Positions 29,863-40,300 of a stretch of DNA of 64,000 nt are shown piece after piece. The translations under genes and the position numbers were made by a program. Position 1 is the first letter of the stretch. The number at the start of each line of letters is the position of its first letter. The stretch covers positions 124,001-188,000 of the forward strand of contig NZ_VJXY01000006.1 of NCBI RefSeq assembly GCF_014831675.1. The letters run 5' to 3'. The notes beneath the pieces are model-generated. The model ran no database searches. It saw nothing but the letters and a program-made list of their open reading frames with translations, and was not told where the DNA came from. This DNA comes from Komarekiella delphini-convector SJRDD-AB1. GTDB taxonomy: Bacteria > Cyanobacteriota > Cyanobacteriia > Cyanobacteriales > Nostocaceae.

Positions 29863-31680
29863 TTACTGCACACTCCTAAACCATTCTGTAACACCTTCTG
29901 CGATCGCTTTTGCCATTTTCTTCTGTTCTTCTGGGTTTACCACCTGCTCAAATTCATCAGGATTGCTCATAAAACCCAATTCCAGCAATACCGATGGCGC
30001 TGCCGCTGGACGTGTTAGCGCTAAGTTATTCCAAAACACGCCGTATGAAGGTTTGTTTAGTGCTTTGACTACATAATTGTGCAAAAATATTGCTAGGCTG
30101 TGGGCTTGAGGATGATACCAAAAAGCTCCAAATCCCTTAGTTTTTTCAGCATCGCCATTATCTGGTAGAGAGTTGTAATGTATGGAAAGAGCGATGCATG
30201 GTTCTTGTTTACTAATAATTTCCTGACGTGCTACTAGCGAAAGATCTTTATCATCTTCCCGTGTCATTACCACAGTCGCCCCTCGCTTCACCAACTCATC
30301 GCGCAGCAACTTAGATACCACTAAATTTACATCTTTTTCCAAATATCCAGTCGGGCCAGTGGCACCAGACTCTTTACCTCCATGTCCTGGATCAAGTACA
30401 ATCTTGATGCCAGCTAAAGGCTTGCGTCTATTGTGTCCAATTGCAGGTGGATGACGCAAAGCTAAAACCAGGGTTGTACCGTCGTATCTCAGCTTATATC
30501 CCCACTGTTGAGCTTTTTTGAGGTTAAAAGTGTATTTTACTTGTCCTGGAGCCACCTGCTGCCAGTCTAGGCGAGAAATTAGGGGGTTGTCATCTAGGCG
30601 AATAATGTCTGTTTGGGCAGTGGTATTGTAGAGAGTAAGGGTGAAAGTGCGGTCATCTTGTTGCACGCTGACAGGTACGGGAATTTGTAAGGGAAAAAAT
30701 ATCTCCGTCAAACCAGGGAGTTGGCGATTTCGGACACTGCGGATTACCGTCTGTGAGGGAATTGCACCAGGTAAAGAGCGGGTTTCTTTGCTATTAATCC
30801 AAGCACCATAATCTAGGCGTAACCATTCACCTTCCTTTGCTGTAACTGTTGCCCTTGTCCCTTTCGGCAGTGGTGTAAGTCGAGAATAATCGGTACTAGG
30901 GCCAGTGCGAGCCACGCCTGACTCTGCTGTCACCTCAAAAACTGGTAACTGCGCGGGTGAAAGGATTTGAATTTTGCCGGGCCCTGGTTGAGTTATCGTC
31001 TTGCCGTTGAGGGTTAGTTGAAATTCCGGTTTACCCAAATCTACATTTTTGCCGGAATCCTGAACAACAGCACCGGAGATGGTATTGTTACCGTAAATTA
31101 GGGAACCAAGCTGTTGTGCTGTAGTGCAACCTTCGTACTTTCCTACGGTAGACTGGGCAGTAGGCTGATTTCGCCCCGTGAGAGCTGCCAAATTACTTGG
31201 CAGTTGCGCCTGTTGGGGTTGCGGTGAAAGGGCTACAGTTTGATTAGCCAGCTTGACAGATACACTGGCATTGGGGGGTGCGATCGCGCTAAAACAAATT
31301 AGTTCCCCTGGTAGTCTAGCAATGTCAACTGCTGGAGTCAGGGAATCTTTGGCAAAGGCTAACCCCTGTGGTAACTCTGGCTGATTCGTAAGCCTTGTCA
31401 CCTTAATCTGAAGTTCTTGGTTACGGTGACGTACAGTAAACAAATTCTCTCCCAACTGCAAGGGGAAACTTGGAGAAAAATGACCAGTCTTGCTGCGGGT
31501 AATTGGCTTACCATTAAACAAAACTTGTCCATCAGGTGGTGCTGTACCAAGAAAGAAGATTTGTTCAGCACTTGTCTGGTGGTTATTTTGGGGATAAACG
31601 ACTAAAAGAGATGGCTCTGCCAATGCTACGGAGGAAGTGACAACACAGCCTAATACTACTAATCCTAAAAGGTTTTTCAC
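29863..31680 (-). CDS. N-acetylmuramoyl-L-alanine amidase (AmiC-like), exported
   Basis: A peptidoglycan amidase that cleaves the MurNAc-L-Ala bond. I place the start at the GTG at 31680 (MKNLLGLVVLGCVVTSSVALA), which gives a clean signal peptide; the frame also allows an ATG at 31722. The middle contains an SH3b-like segment (GVARTGPSTDYSRLTPLPKG). The catalytic Amidase_3 domain is C-terminal with zinc ligands in VLDPGHGGKESGA, YLEKDVN and SIHYNSLPD, and the catalytic Glu in LLELGFMSNPDE. Such enzymes in filamentous cyanobacteria drill the septal nanopores needed for cell-cell exchange, but whether this is that paralogue cannot be told. It is divergent from pyrG. Confidence 0.92.
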   Translation of the reverse strand: MKNLLGLVVLGCVVTSSVALAEPSLLVVYPQNNHQTSAEQIFFLGTAPPDGQVLFNGKPITRSKTGHFSPSFPLQLGENLFTVRHRNQELQIKVTRLTNQPELPQGLAFAKDSLTPAVDIARLPGELICFSAIAPPNASVSVKLANQTVALSPQPQQAQLPSNLAALTGRNQPTAQSTVGKYEGCTTAQQLGSLIYGNNTISGAVVQDSGKNVDLGKPEFQLTLNGKTITQPGPGKIQILSPAQLPVFEVTAESGVARTGPSTDYSRLTPLPKGTRATVTAKEGEWLRLDYGAWINSKETRSLPGAIPSQTVIRSVRNRQLPGLTEIFFPLQIPVPVSVQQDDRTFTLTLYNTTAQTDIIRLDDNPLISRLDWQQVAPGQVKYTFNLKKAQQWGYKLRYDGTTLVLALRHPPAIGHNRRKPLAGIKIVLDPGHGGKESGATGPTGYLEKDVNLVVSKLLRDELVKRGATVVMTREDDKDLSLVARQEIISKQEPCIALSIHYNSLPDNGDAEKTKGFGAFWYHPQAHSLAIFLHNYVVKALNKPSYGVFWNNLALTRPAAAPSVLLELGFMSNPDEFEQVVNPEEQKKMAKAIAEGVTEWFRSVQ

Positions 31681-31741
31681 GGTCAAATCACAAAAGATTT
31701 CACCACAATGACTGTGGCACAATGACGAGATGTATTTTTAG

Positions 31742-33367
<1,626 letters not shown>

Positions 33368-33474
33368 ACTCTCAATTCATCAAGACCATTGTCAGTGTTT
33401 TAAAGTAATGCAAAATTGAAAATTTTAAAAAATTAATTTTGTGATCATGAAGGCGACATTATTGAGGAAATGTT

Positions 33475-33520
33475 ATGACTTACTGAGTGAAAATCATTCA
33501 TAAACTTCAGCCTTGAGGAG
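33475..33520 (+). pseudogene. Remnant of a third copy of the tandem-repeat module
   Basis: ATG ACT TAC TGA GTG AAA ATC ATT CAT AAA CTT reads M-T-Y-stop-V-K-I-I-H-K-L, closely matching the starts of the two modules of the following gene (MAYWVKILYERK and AHWVKIIYEKN) with the Trp codon changed to TGA. The similarity ends after about 11 codons, just ahead of the GAGGAG ribosome-binding sequence of the next gene. Confidence 0.55.
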
Positions 33521-33525
33521 ATTGT

Positions 33526-33948
33526 GTGGCGTACTGGGTGAAAATCCTTTACGAGAGGAAAGAATATGTAGTAAATTTTGAGCGTGTCCATGCTTTTTGT
33601 TATGAACGCAACGGCAGGGTGACTTTTTGGCTACCCGACAGTGCTATTCCCATAGTGATTAACCCGCAAAGTAATCTGGAAGACTATCAAAAAGTTCTGG
33701 ATTATCTAGAATGCGTTACGGATTTGGAAATAGATCATGCCCACTGGGTGAAAATCATTTATGAAAAAAATGAATACGTAATTAACCTCAACTGCATCAG
33801 TTCCTTTTGTCAGGAAGCGAACGGCAGGATCACCTTTTGGCTGCCAGATGGCACTATCCCCATTATTATTAACCCTGTGAGTAATCCCGAATCTTATCAA
33901 AAAGTTTTGCAATTCGTTAAAAAGGCAACTGGATATTCTTTGTCATGA
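33526..33948 (+). CDS. Small protein made of two tandem copies of a 70-residue module
   Basis: A 140-residue protein starting at a GTG (33526) with GAGGAG just upstream. It consists of two near-copies: WVKILYERKEYVVNFERV...NGRVTFWLPDSAIPIVINP and WVKIIYEKNEYVINLNCI...NGRITFWLPDGTIPIIINP, each ending with a YQKVL helix. The modules are mostly beta-strand by pattern. I do not recognise a known family. No signal peptide or membrane segment. A broken third copy lies directly upstream, pointing to gene growth by tandem duplication. It stands alone between pyrG and a convergent gene. Confidence 0.7.
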   Translation: MAYWVKILYERKEYVVNFERVHAFCYERNGRVTFWLPDSAIPIVINPQSNLEDYQKVLDYLECVTDLEIDHAHWVKIIYEKNEYVINLNCISSFCQEANGRITFWLPDGTIPIIINPVSNPESYQKVLQFVKKATGYSLS

Positions 33949-34035
33949 GAATAAGGCATAGAGCATTAGGCATGGTGTGAAGATATTTTTATAAAAGTGA
34001 GATGCTCCCAAACTCCACTGCTTAAGTACTCACTC

Positions 34036-34662
34036 CTAACTAATGATTAATTCTCCAAGGCGCTTCAATACACTGATTACTTGATGTAGTTCTGAATCGC
34101 GTTCAATTGATAGCGCATAAGATTGTGCATACCGAGGTTGTCCTTGTTGAATTAATTTGATAAAAACAAATTCCCTACCGTTAATTAATAAACCAAAAGT
34201 TGGTTGTGCAGGATTTGGATTATCAAGCATATACGCGAGTGCTTGGGGTAGGGCTACCATCACATCAAATTTACTGCTTTTAGATTCAATAACAAGTATC
34301 CAACAACGTTTTTGAATGACAAGGACATTAATATTTCCTTTAACGATAAAGCCTTCATCTTTAGCAGAAATCTCGATAGAAGTCTCGGTTTCAATTTCAA
34401 AAGGAGGTTGATAAAACCCAGCTAAATCGAGTAAAGGAGACAGCACTACCATTTTTACCGTCTCTTCTGACATCAGACGGCGCTTATTCAAGTTCAAATA
34501 ATTGCTTTTCACTCGATCAAGCGCTTGCTTTTCACCATCAGTCAGAATTGGTAAATTCTCTGTCCATTCTGGAAAGAAGTTGGTGTCTGTGGTAAGTTGC
34601 AAACCAAATTTTTCTTCTAATTCGTAAAGACTAATGTCTCTGGCTGGGATTATTTGAACCAT
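34036..34662 (-). CDS. HsdR_N-like nuclease-fold protein, function unknown
   Basis: A 208-residue protein common in cyanobacteria, resembling the N-terminal domain of type I restriction subunit R. Likely nuclease-fold residues are in KGNINVLVIQKRCWILVIESK, where a central strand ends with E-S-K in place of the classical E-x-K. There is no helicase part and no neighbouring HsdM or HsdS, so it is not a working restriction system. It is separated by only 3 bp from the ROK kinase gene upstream on the same strand, so co-transcription is likely. Confidence 0.65.
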   Translation of the reverse strand: MVQIIPARDISLYELEEKFGLQLTTDTNFFPEWTENLPILTDGEKQALDRVKSNYLNLNKRRLMSEETVKMVVLSPLLDLAGFYQPPFEIETETSIEISAKDEGFIVKGNINVLVIQKRCWILVIESKSSKFDVMVALPQALAYMLDNPNPAQPTFGLLINGREFVFIKLIQQGQPRYAQSYALSIERDSELHQVISVLKRLGELIIS

Positions 34663-34665
34663 AAT

Positions 34666-35556
34666 CTAAAATCTCGAATAGTTTTGCCATGCTAACTTTG
34701 CTGCACCCACTATCCCGGCAAAGTTGCCCAACTCCGCTGGCAAAATTTGTAAACCCGCGCGTGAGGTTGGCATTACTCGCTTCTCAATTTCCGCCTTCAT
34801 AGCTGGTAAGAAAAACTCAAAGCTGGCACAGACACCACCACCAATTACGATCGCTTCTGGTGTCAGCACATAAATCAAACTCGTCAAACCAATAGCTAAA
34901 TCCTTACCATATTCTTGCCAAAAAGTCAAAGCTTCGGTATCTCCTGCTTGGGCCAAAGCGCCCAATTCTGCTGCTTCCCTGAGAGTGCGGCGACGAATTG
35001 CATTAACTGAAGCATACTGTTCCAGAGAGCCTTGATTGCCACTATTACATATTGGCCCATTGGGGTTGAAAGTAATTAAACCCAATTCTCCAGCGGCTCC
35101 TTTATGCCCAACAAACAGTTTGCCATCCAGGATAATTGCGCCACCAACCCCAGTTCCTAAAGTCAGCAGAATCAGATTTTGAAAGTGGCGACCAGCACCT
35201 AGCCAAGCTTCTCCTAATCCCGCGCAGTTAGCATCGTTAGCGATAACTGTAGGTTTGCCAGTTTTGGTTTCTAACCAGTCTGCTAAAGGCACATCGCGCC
35301 ATCCTGCCAAGTTAATAGCGATTTTGGCAATGCGTCCTGTGGCATCGGCAGGGCCAGGAGTACCAACACCAATAGCAACAGTTTGATTATCTGGATCAAT
35401 TTGAGCGATCGCATCCAGTATCACCTCCACCACCGCTGCTGGTGTTGCTGGTTGGGGAGCCGCCACAATCAAAGATTGTAAGCAAGTACCATCAGATGTA
35501 AAACGCCCCAACTTAATCGCTGTTCCCCCCACATCAATGCCAACTACTTGATCCAC
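34666..35556 (-). CDS. ROK family sugar kinase (glucokinase type)
   Basis: A ROK-family kinase, 296 residues from the GTG at 35556 (MDQVVGIDVGGTAIKLGRF); the open frame reaches 35613 but its upstream residues are not family-like. It has the phosphate-binding DVGGTAIKLG, the ATP/sugar region IGVGTPGPADATG, NDANCAGLGEAW with the catalytic Asp, and LGTGVGGAIILDGKL. The ROK zinc-site cysteines are not obvious: GPICNSGNQGSLEQYAS keeps only part of the usual C-x-C-G-x2-G-C pattern. Its substrate is most likely glucose. The HsdR_N-like gene follows within 3 bp. Confidence 0.9.
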   Translation of the reverse strand: MDQVVGIDVGGTAIKLGRFTSDGTCLQSLIVAAPQPATPAAVVEVILDAIAQIDPDNQTVAIGVGTPGPADATGRIAKIAINLAGWRDVPLADWLETKTGKPTVIANDANCAGLGEAWLGAGRHFQNLILLTLGTGVGGAIILDGKLFVGHKGAAGELGLITFNPNGPICNSGNQGSLEQYASVNAIRRRTLREAAELGALAQAGDTEALTFWQEYGKDLAIGLTSLIYVLTPEAIVIGGGVCASFEFFLPAMKAEIEKRVMPTSRAGLQILPAELGNFAGIVGAAKLAWQNYSRF

Positions 35557-35610
35557 AATGGCCAATCCAAAATCTTTATTTGTATAGAACCACAGATGAA
35601 CACAAATAAA

Positions 35611-35630
35611 CACAGATATTTTTATCTGTG
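35611..35630. terminator. Hairpin CACAGATA-TTTT-TATCTGTG
   Basis: A perfect 8-bp stem (35611-35618 with 35623-35630) with a TTTT loop lies downstream of the small minus-strand gene at 35710-35874 and upstream of the ROK gene. A-T-rich sequence follows on both sides, so it could end transcription of the small gene. It also resembles a dispersed repeat (ACCACAGATGAACACA). Confidence 0.45.
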
Positions 35631-35709
35631 TGTATTTTTATAGAAAGTCTGTAACAAGATTCCGCAGAGTGTGCCGACTTGAGGCAAGCAGAACTTTTAC
35701 AGACTGTGT

Positions 35710-35874
35710 TTATTCATGGTTATTAATAATTCGCACATTCGCTACTGGAGATGAACGAAGACTGGATTGCTCCTGCCAAGCTGAGATTGGAGCACCTCTT
35801 AAGATACCAGCCAGGGCAACGGAAAGTACAAATCCACCAGTAGCAGCGGCAATTAATGTCAGGTTATCTTTCAC
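35710..35874 (-). CDS. Small single-span membrane protein, unknown
   Basis: A possible 54-residue protein from a GTG at 35874 (MKDNLTLIAAATGGFVLSVA). Residues 4-25 form a glycine- and alanine-rich hydrophobic segment, followed by a short polar tail. An ATG at 35901 would add nine residues. It has the look of the small conserved membrane proteins found in cyanobacteria, but I cannot name it. It lies between the ROK kinase and the ABC permease, all on the minus strand. Confidence 0.45.
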   Translation of the reverse strand: MKDNLTLIAAATGGFVLSVALAGILRGAPISAWQEQSSLRSSPVANVRIINNHE

Positions 35875-36007
35875 GTAAATCTCTCTATTGTTATTTGTCA
35901 TCTGTTATTTGTCATTTGTCCCCGTTATGTTCGTCCGAAGCCGACGCACAGACTTCTCTGTTTGTCATTGGTTTTTTGGGTATTAACCACTGATCATTGA
36001 CTAATGA

Positions 36008-36904
36008 CTACTTTCGGATTCTATTTTCTCGCCGTAACCGAGGATTGACAAATTCGTTTAACCCCTCACCCAGTAGTGATAACCCTACTACCATGCATGT
36101 CATCGCTAAACCAGGGAAAAGGGTAGTCCACCAAATGCCAGTAGGTAGGGCTTCTAGCGCTTGTTTTAAATCATGTCCCCATTCTGGCACTTCTTCTGGA
36201 AGTCCTAGTCCCAAAAAACCCAAACCGCCCAACACCAAAATGGCATCAGCGGCGTTGAGCGTGAATAGTACGGGTACGCTTTGAATGACGTTAAAAAATA
36301 GATATCGAGATAGCACAATCCAAGTGGAAGCGCCCATTGCTTGAGCAGCTTCAATGAATACTTCCGTTTTTACACTAACGGTGTGGTTACGGACAACGCG
36401 GTAATATTGAGGGATGTAAGCAATGCTGATTGCGATCGCTGCGTTAATTATTCCACGCCCCACTACAAAAGCCAGCGTCACAGACAGAAGTAGCCCTGGT
36501 AAGGTATAAATACTATCCATAATAAATAGCAATACCCTATCCAACTTACCGCCGAGATAGCCACTGAGCATACCCAAAGGCACACCGATAATCATACTCA
36601 GCGCTGTTGCCAAAATTACCACTTGCAAAGCGGCTTGAGCGCCAAATACTGTCCTAGAAAAAACATCATAGCCTAGGCGACTGGTTCCAAACCAATATTT
36701 AGCTGAGGGTGGCTCGTGAATTGGATTGGAAAGAAAATCCTTGGGGTTTTGCAGCCATCCCCAAGTCTGGAATACGGGAGCAAAGAATGCCAAGAAGATG
36801 AAAAAGAGGGTAATGGCTAACCCTATGAGCATTAGTTGTTGAGAAAGGTTAGGACTACTGGCTGAACGTAAAAATTTTGGCAGTTGCCGTTTTGTAATGG
36901 CCAT
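36008..36904 (-). CDS. ABC transporter permease (DppC/OppC family)
   Basis: A 298-residue inner-membrane permease of the dipeptide/oligopeptide/nickel type. It begins with a cytoplasmic segment and one hydrophobic span (LIGLAITLFFIFLAFFAPVF), then the OppC_N-like segment PPSAKYWFGTSRLGYDVFSR, a group of about five spans, and the EAA loop EAAQAMGASTWIVLSRYLFF for contact with the ATPase. No ATPase, partner permease or binding protein is in the window, so it is an isolated component whose partners are encoded elsewhere. Substrate unknown. Confidence 0.9.
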   Translation of the reverse strand: MAITKRQLPKFLRSASSPNLSQQLMLIGLAITLFFIFLAFFAPVFQTWGWLQNPKDFLSNPIHEPPSAKYWFGTSRLGYDVFSRTVFGAQAALQVVILATALSMIIGVPLGMLSGYLGGKLDRVLLFIMDSIYTLPGLLLSVTLAFVVGRGIINAAIAISIAYIPQYYRVVRNHTVSVKTEVFIEAAQAMGASTWIVLSRYLFFNVIQSVPVLFTLNAADAILVLGGLGFLGLGLPEEVPEWGHDLKQALEALPTGIWWTTLFPGLAMTCMVVGLSLLGEGLNEFVNPRLRRENRIRK

Positions 36905-36950
36905 GAGCGATCGCCTGGATCAAGCAAGATACGCTGACCATTTTACATAC

Positions 36951-36971
36951 TAGGGATTAGGGATTGGGGAT
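36951..36971. repeat. Three heptamers upstream of the ABC permease
   Basis: TAGGGAT, TAGGGAT and TGGGGAT stand in tandem, followed by a partial unit. This is a short tandem heptamer repeat of the type common in heterocystous cyanobacteria. Confidence 0.7.
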
Positions 36972-37045
36972 TGAGTAAACAAAACATCCTTAATAAAAGT
37001 CCGACGACTTCGCGGTGGATACAGAGCTACACTGAGAGAAATGAT

Positions 37046-37462
37046 ATGCCTGCAAGAGATATTTATCATGATGCTGTTAAGAATGCCTTAATTCAAGACG
37101 GCTAGATAATTACAGATGACCCTCTACATTTAAAGTGGGGTCAAAAAGATATGTATGTAGATTTAGGAGCCAAACAACTCTTAGCCGCAGAGCAAGGAAG
37201 TAAAAAAATAGCTGTAGAAATTAAAAGTTTTGTTAGTCCCTCAGAAATGGCAGACCTCAAAGATGCCATTGGTGGATTTATCATGTATCGTGCTGTTATC
37301 CATCGCCTGGAACCAAAAAGAACATTATATTAGGCAGTGCGCGACAGCGTATTTACAGCTTTGTTTGAGGAACCAATTGGTACACTTTTAATAGAAACTG
37401 AGAATCTAAAGTTACTCGTTTTTAATCCAGAAAATGAAAGGATTATTCAATGGATACCTTAG
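37046..37462 (+). pseudogene. xisH: xisH-like gene with two in-frame stop codons
   Basis: The frame starts MPARDIYHDAVKNALIQDG, then TAG (37103-37105) replaces a Trp codon, then IITDDPLHLKWGQKDMYVDL continues. The nuclease-like strand IAVEIKSF is preserved. A second TAG (37331-37333) interrupts LY-stop-AVRDSVF, after which the frame runs to its natural TAG at 37462. The total, 138 sense and nonsense codons, equals the normal XisH length. XisH is one of the fdxN-element excision-control proteins of Anabaena and has a PD-(D/E)XK-like core. The 3' end overlaps xisI by 13 bp. Confidence 0.88.
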
Positions 37463-37785
37463 ATAATTATCGACATATTATCAAAGAAGTATTAGTACCC
37501 TACATACAAATTCCATATTCCCACGCAGCTATTGAATGTCAAGCAGTCTTTGATAGCGAAAATGACAGTTATTTGCTGATAACTTTAGGCTGGGATAATA
37601 TCAAGCGAATTCACGGTTGCTTAGTTCATATTGACATTATTGATAGTAAAATTTGGGTGCAACGGGATGATACAGAAGATGGCGTAACCTACGAATTAGT
37701 AGCAGCAGGAATTCCCAAAGAAAAAATTGTCTTGGGATTTCACCCACAAAATGTTAGGCAACACACCGGATATGCTGTCACCTAA
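37450..37785 (+). CDS. xisI: XisI, fdxN element excision controlling factor family
   Basis: A 111-residue protein beginning MDTLDNYRHIIKEVLVPY and carrying the family phrases LLITLGWDN, IHGCLVHIDI, KIWVQRDDTEDG and EKIVLGFHPQNVRQHTGYA. In Anabaena, XisI acts with XisH and the XisF recombinase in excision of the fdxN element, but xisH/xisI pairs are widespread and most are not beside an element. Here no recombinase or element edge is visible. It seems intact while its partner xisH carries two stops. Confidence 0.92.
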   Translation: MDTLDNYRHIIKEVLVPYIQIPYSHAAIECQAVFDSENDSYLLITLGWDNIKRIHGCLVHIDIIDSKIWVQRDDTEDGVTYELVAAGIPKEKIVLGFHPQNVRQHTGYAVT

Positions 37786-37883
37786 GTTATAAAACACAGT
37801 ATTAAGTCAAGGCTGCCACTTGAGCGAACGGTAGTAAGTAATGGGGATTAGGGAGGTTTTCCCTATTCCCTATGCTCCATTCT

Positions 37884-39257
37884 CTAAAGATTACTTTCAA
37901 TCAACTGGCGGTATTCGCTCTTTTGCTTAACGCCTTTGATTTCCTTCACCAATTCCTTATTTCTGAACAATTGAATCGTCGGCGTTCCTGTCACATTAGC
38001 ATTCTCAGCAATATCTCGATCTTTGTCGATGTCAATTTCCACAAAGTGAATTTTGCCGTCAAATTCATCCACGACCTTATTTAAAATTGGCTTGAGGGTA
38101 TGGCAAGGGCCGCAGCCAGGAGCGACGTATTTCACAAAGAGTAAGCGATCGCTTTCATGGAATAATTTCCTTAAAGCATAGCCACCCTCATGGCGCGTCG
38201 CATTTAAATTAAATCCAGCTTCTTCTTCAGCTTCGGTTTTCTTCGCGGCTGGCTGATGTTTTAATTCATTATCTGCTGTTTCTGGCTGTTGATGGAATTC
38301 TTGAATCAAACCACTGGAAGACAACCAACGTTCTGCCAACATCGCCGCCATACAACCAGTACCCGCGGCTGTAATTGCCTGACGAAACTCATGATCTTGC
38401 ACGTCGCCAGCCGCAAAAACGCCTTCTACACTCGTTTCCACAGTACCGTGCTTGGTGACAATATAACCCACCTCATCCAGTTCTAATTGTCCTTTAAATA
38501 GAGAGGTGTTAGGAGTGTGACCAATGGCGTAGAATAAACCCTTAGCGTGTAGTTTGCTTTCTTCACCAGTTTTGATATTGCGGACTTTCACCCCTTCCAT
38601 GTGACCGTTACCAAAGATATCCACGGCTTCAGTGTTCCAATGCACTTGAATTTTTGGGTTACTCAAAACCCGGTCTTGCATGGCTTTAGAAGCCCGCATT
38701 TTATCGGAACGCACCAGCATATTTACCTTAGAGCCGTATTTGGTGAGGTAAATTGACTCTTCTGCCGCCGAGTCACCAGCACCAATCACAGCCAGTTCTG
38801 CACCATGGAAAATTGGGGTAGCACCATCGCAGATTGCACAAGCCGAGATACCTCGACTCCAAAATTCATGCTCGTTGGGTAAACCTAAACGCTTTGCTGT
38901 TGCACCAGTTGCAATCACCAGACTGTTGGTTTTAACTTCCCTTTCTTGCGATCGCACTGTAAAAGGACGCTGACTCAAGTCAACTGAGATCACATCCTCA
39001 GTATATAACTCTGCACCCCAGCGTTCAGCCTGCGCCTTCATCTGATCCATCAATTCCGGCCCGGTAATCCCTTGGGGAAACCCAGGAAAGTTCTCGACTT
39101 CCGTCGTTGTCATTAATTGCCCACCAGGTAATCCCCCGGCTTGGAAACCTTCAAATACAACAGGTTTTAGGTTAGCTCGTCCTGCATAGATAGCAGCTGT
39201 GTACCCTGCTGGCCCAGAACCGATAATTACTAAGTTTTCTACTGTGGGGTTAGTCAT
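37884..39257 (-). CDS. trxB: NTRC: NADPH-thioredoxin reductase fused to thioredoxin
   Basis: A 457-residue fusion. The N-terminal part is a thioredoxin reductase with FAD motif [19 protein letters not shown], active-site C-A-I-C-D (about residues 135-139), NADPH motif [12 protein letters not shown] and a C-terminal FAD motif [11 protein letters not shown] linker rich in Glu and Ala leads to a thioredoxin domain with active site C-G-P-C (about 380-383) and the [14 protein letters not shown] segment. NTRC supplies reducing power to 2-Cys peroxiredoxin and redox-regulated enzymes in oxygenic phototrophs. The start [13 protein letters not shown] is clear. Confidence 0.95.
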   Translation of the reverse strand: MTNPTVENLVIIGSGPAGYTAAIYAGRANLKPVVFEGFQAGGLPGGQLMTTTEVENFPGFPQGITGPELMDQMKAQAERWGAELYTEDVISVDLSQRPFTVRSQEREVKTNSLVIATGATAKRLGLPNEHEFWSRGISACAICDGATPIFHGAELAVIGAGDSAAEESIYLTKYGSKVNMLVRSDKMRASKAMQDRVLSNPKIQVHWNTEAVDIFGNGHMEGVKVRNIKTGEESKLHAKGLFYAIGHTPNTSLFKGQLELDEVGYIVTKHGTVETSVEGVFAAGDVQDHEFRQAITAAGTGCMAAMLAERWLSSSGLIQEFHQQPETADNELKHQPAAKKTEAEEEAGFNLNATRHEGGYALRKLFHESDRLLFVKYVAPGCGPCHTLKPILNKVVDEFDGKIHFVEIDIDKDRDIAENANVTGTPTIQLFRNKELVKEIKGVKQKSEYRQLIESNL

Positions 39258-39391
39258 GGCTATATTATGAACTCATAACGACTACGCTTAATATAGCATA
39301 ACAAATTATGATTGGCCACGCCACATGGTAAGCAATCATAAAATGCCTACATAACTATGCGCTCAACACTTGCCAAACACCTTCTTAATCG

Positions 39392-40190
39392 CTAAGACTG
39401 TTCTTGCAGATATTTCCTGATAGTGTCAACATCTAGTTCTAAAAATTCTGCTATTGCTTGAATGGTCATACCTTTATCTACACATTTTGATACTAATTTC
39501 AATTTGTTTCTAGTTCTGTTTCCGGCTTTGTCTTTGCCAAGATACTCTCGTACAATCGAGTATTTTTGAATGCATCTAAATCAAGCATGGCTTCAATTTA
39601 CTCTAAAGCAAGATTGGGGAACTTATAAAATACAATAGCTTTGATAAATGCTATCATTTTCTTTTGAAGATTTTCATTGGGTAAATTTCCTCTTGCCTGA
39701 TTGATTAGCTGTTGGGCTAAGGAAGTAGCTTTTGTCGGTGTTTCTACAAATAGTTTGGCAATTCCTATACTCAAAAAATCTTCAGTTCTAGTAGAAAGTT
39801 AATTCAGGTAAATACAGCATAGATGTTGTTCGATTAAAACCTAATAGCGTGGGTGAGGTAGAGTTTCATGAATGCGTTTGTAGTAGATAACAATTGCATA
39901 CTAGTCTAAGTTTGCTGGTTTATTTATATTGACGAAAGTAAACAACAATTTCCTCAGAAAGTCGTTCGTAAAATTCTTCATATTTGTATGTTTGCAATTC
40001 TACAAAGTACAAAGGTTCGCTTCAAATCTCTTGACAGGAGAAAATAACCCGTCTAAACGAAATGATTGTTGTTTTATTCACGTGCAGTAAATGTATAGAT
40101 ATTGGGATTAGTTTCAGGTTTTTCAATAAGTTCAAAAAATATCTGTGGTAGTTCCTTAATAAGTTCGTAAAAAATTACATCTGTTTTCAT
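39392..40190 (-). pseudogene. Heavily decayed DUF2887/Rpn-type gene
   Basis: The minus strand starts at 40190 with MKTDVIFYELIKELPQIFFELIEKP, then breaks at a stop and frameshift before KQQSFRLDGLFSP, and continues in other frames with IGIAKLFVETPTKA, AQQLINQARGNL, FIKAIVFYKFPNLALE-stop-IEAMLDLDAF and finally GMTIQAIAEFLELDVDTIRK before a TAG at 39394-39392. Each piece aligns in order with the intact gene at 28918-29694 (IFYQLFQNFPSIFFELI, KQTAFRIDGLFLP, KQLINKAEQEI, ETIVFYKFPQKSRQEIAEMFG). Several stops and shifts make it non-functional. Confidence 0.85.
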
Positions 40191-40300
40191 TGATGCTACT
40201 AATGGCAAACTATACAGCCGTTTTGATTTGGATGGAATACATTGTAGCTTTCATCTGTTGAGGTACGTATGATAGATACAGAAGCGTTATTTGTTATGTT

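Noticed and set aside
34036-34662. Restriction-modification system
   Set aside because: Only an HsdR_N-like protein is present, with no methyltransferase, specificity subunit or helicase domain nearby.
37046-37785. Edge of the fdxN excision element
   Set aside because: No XisF-type recombinase gene or known element border was found; xisH/xisI genes also occur independently of the element.
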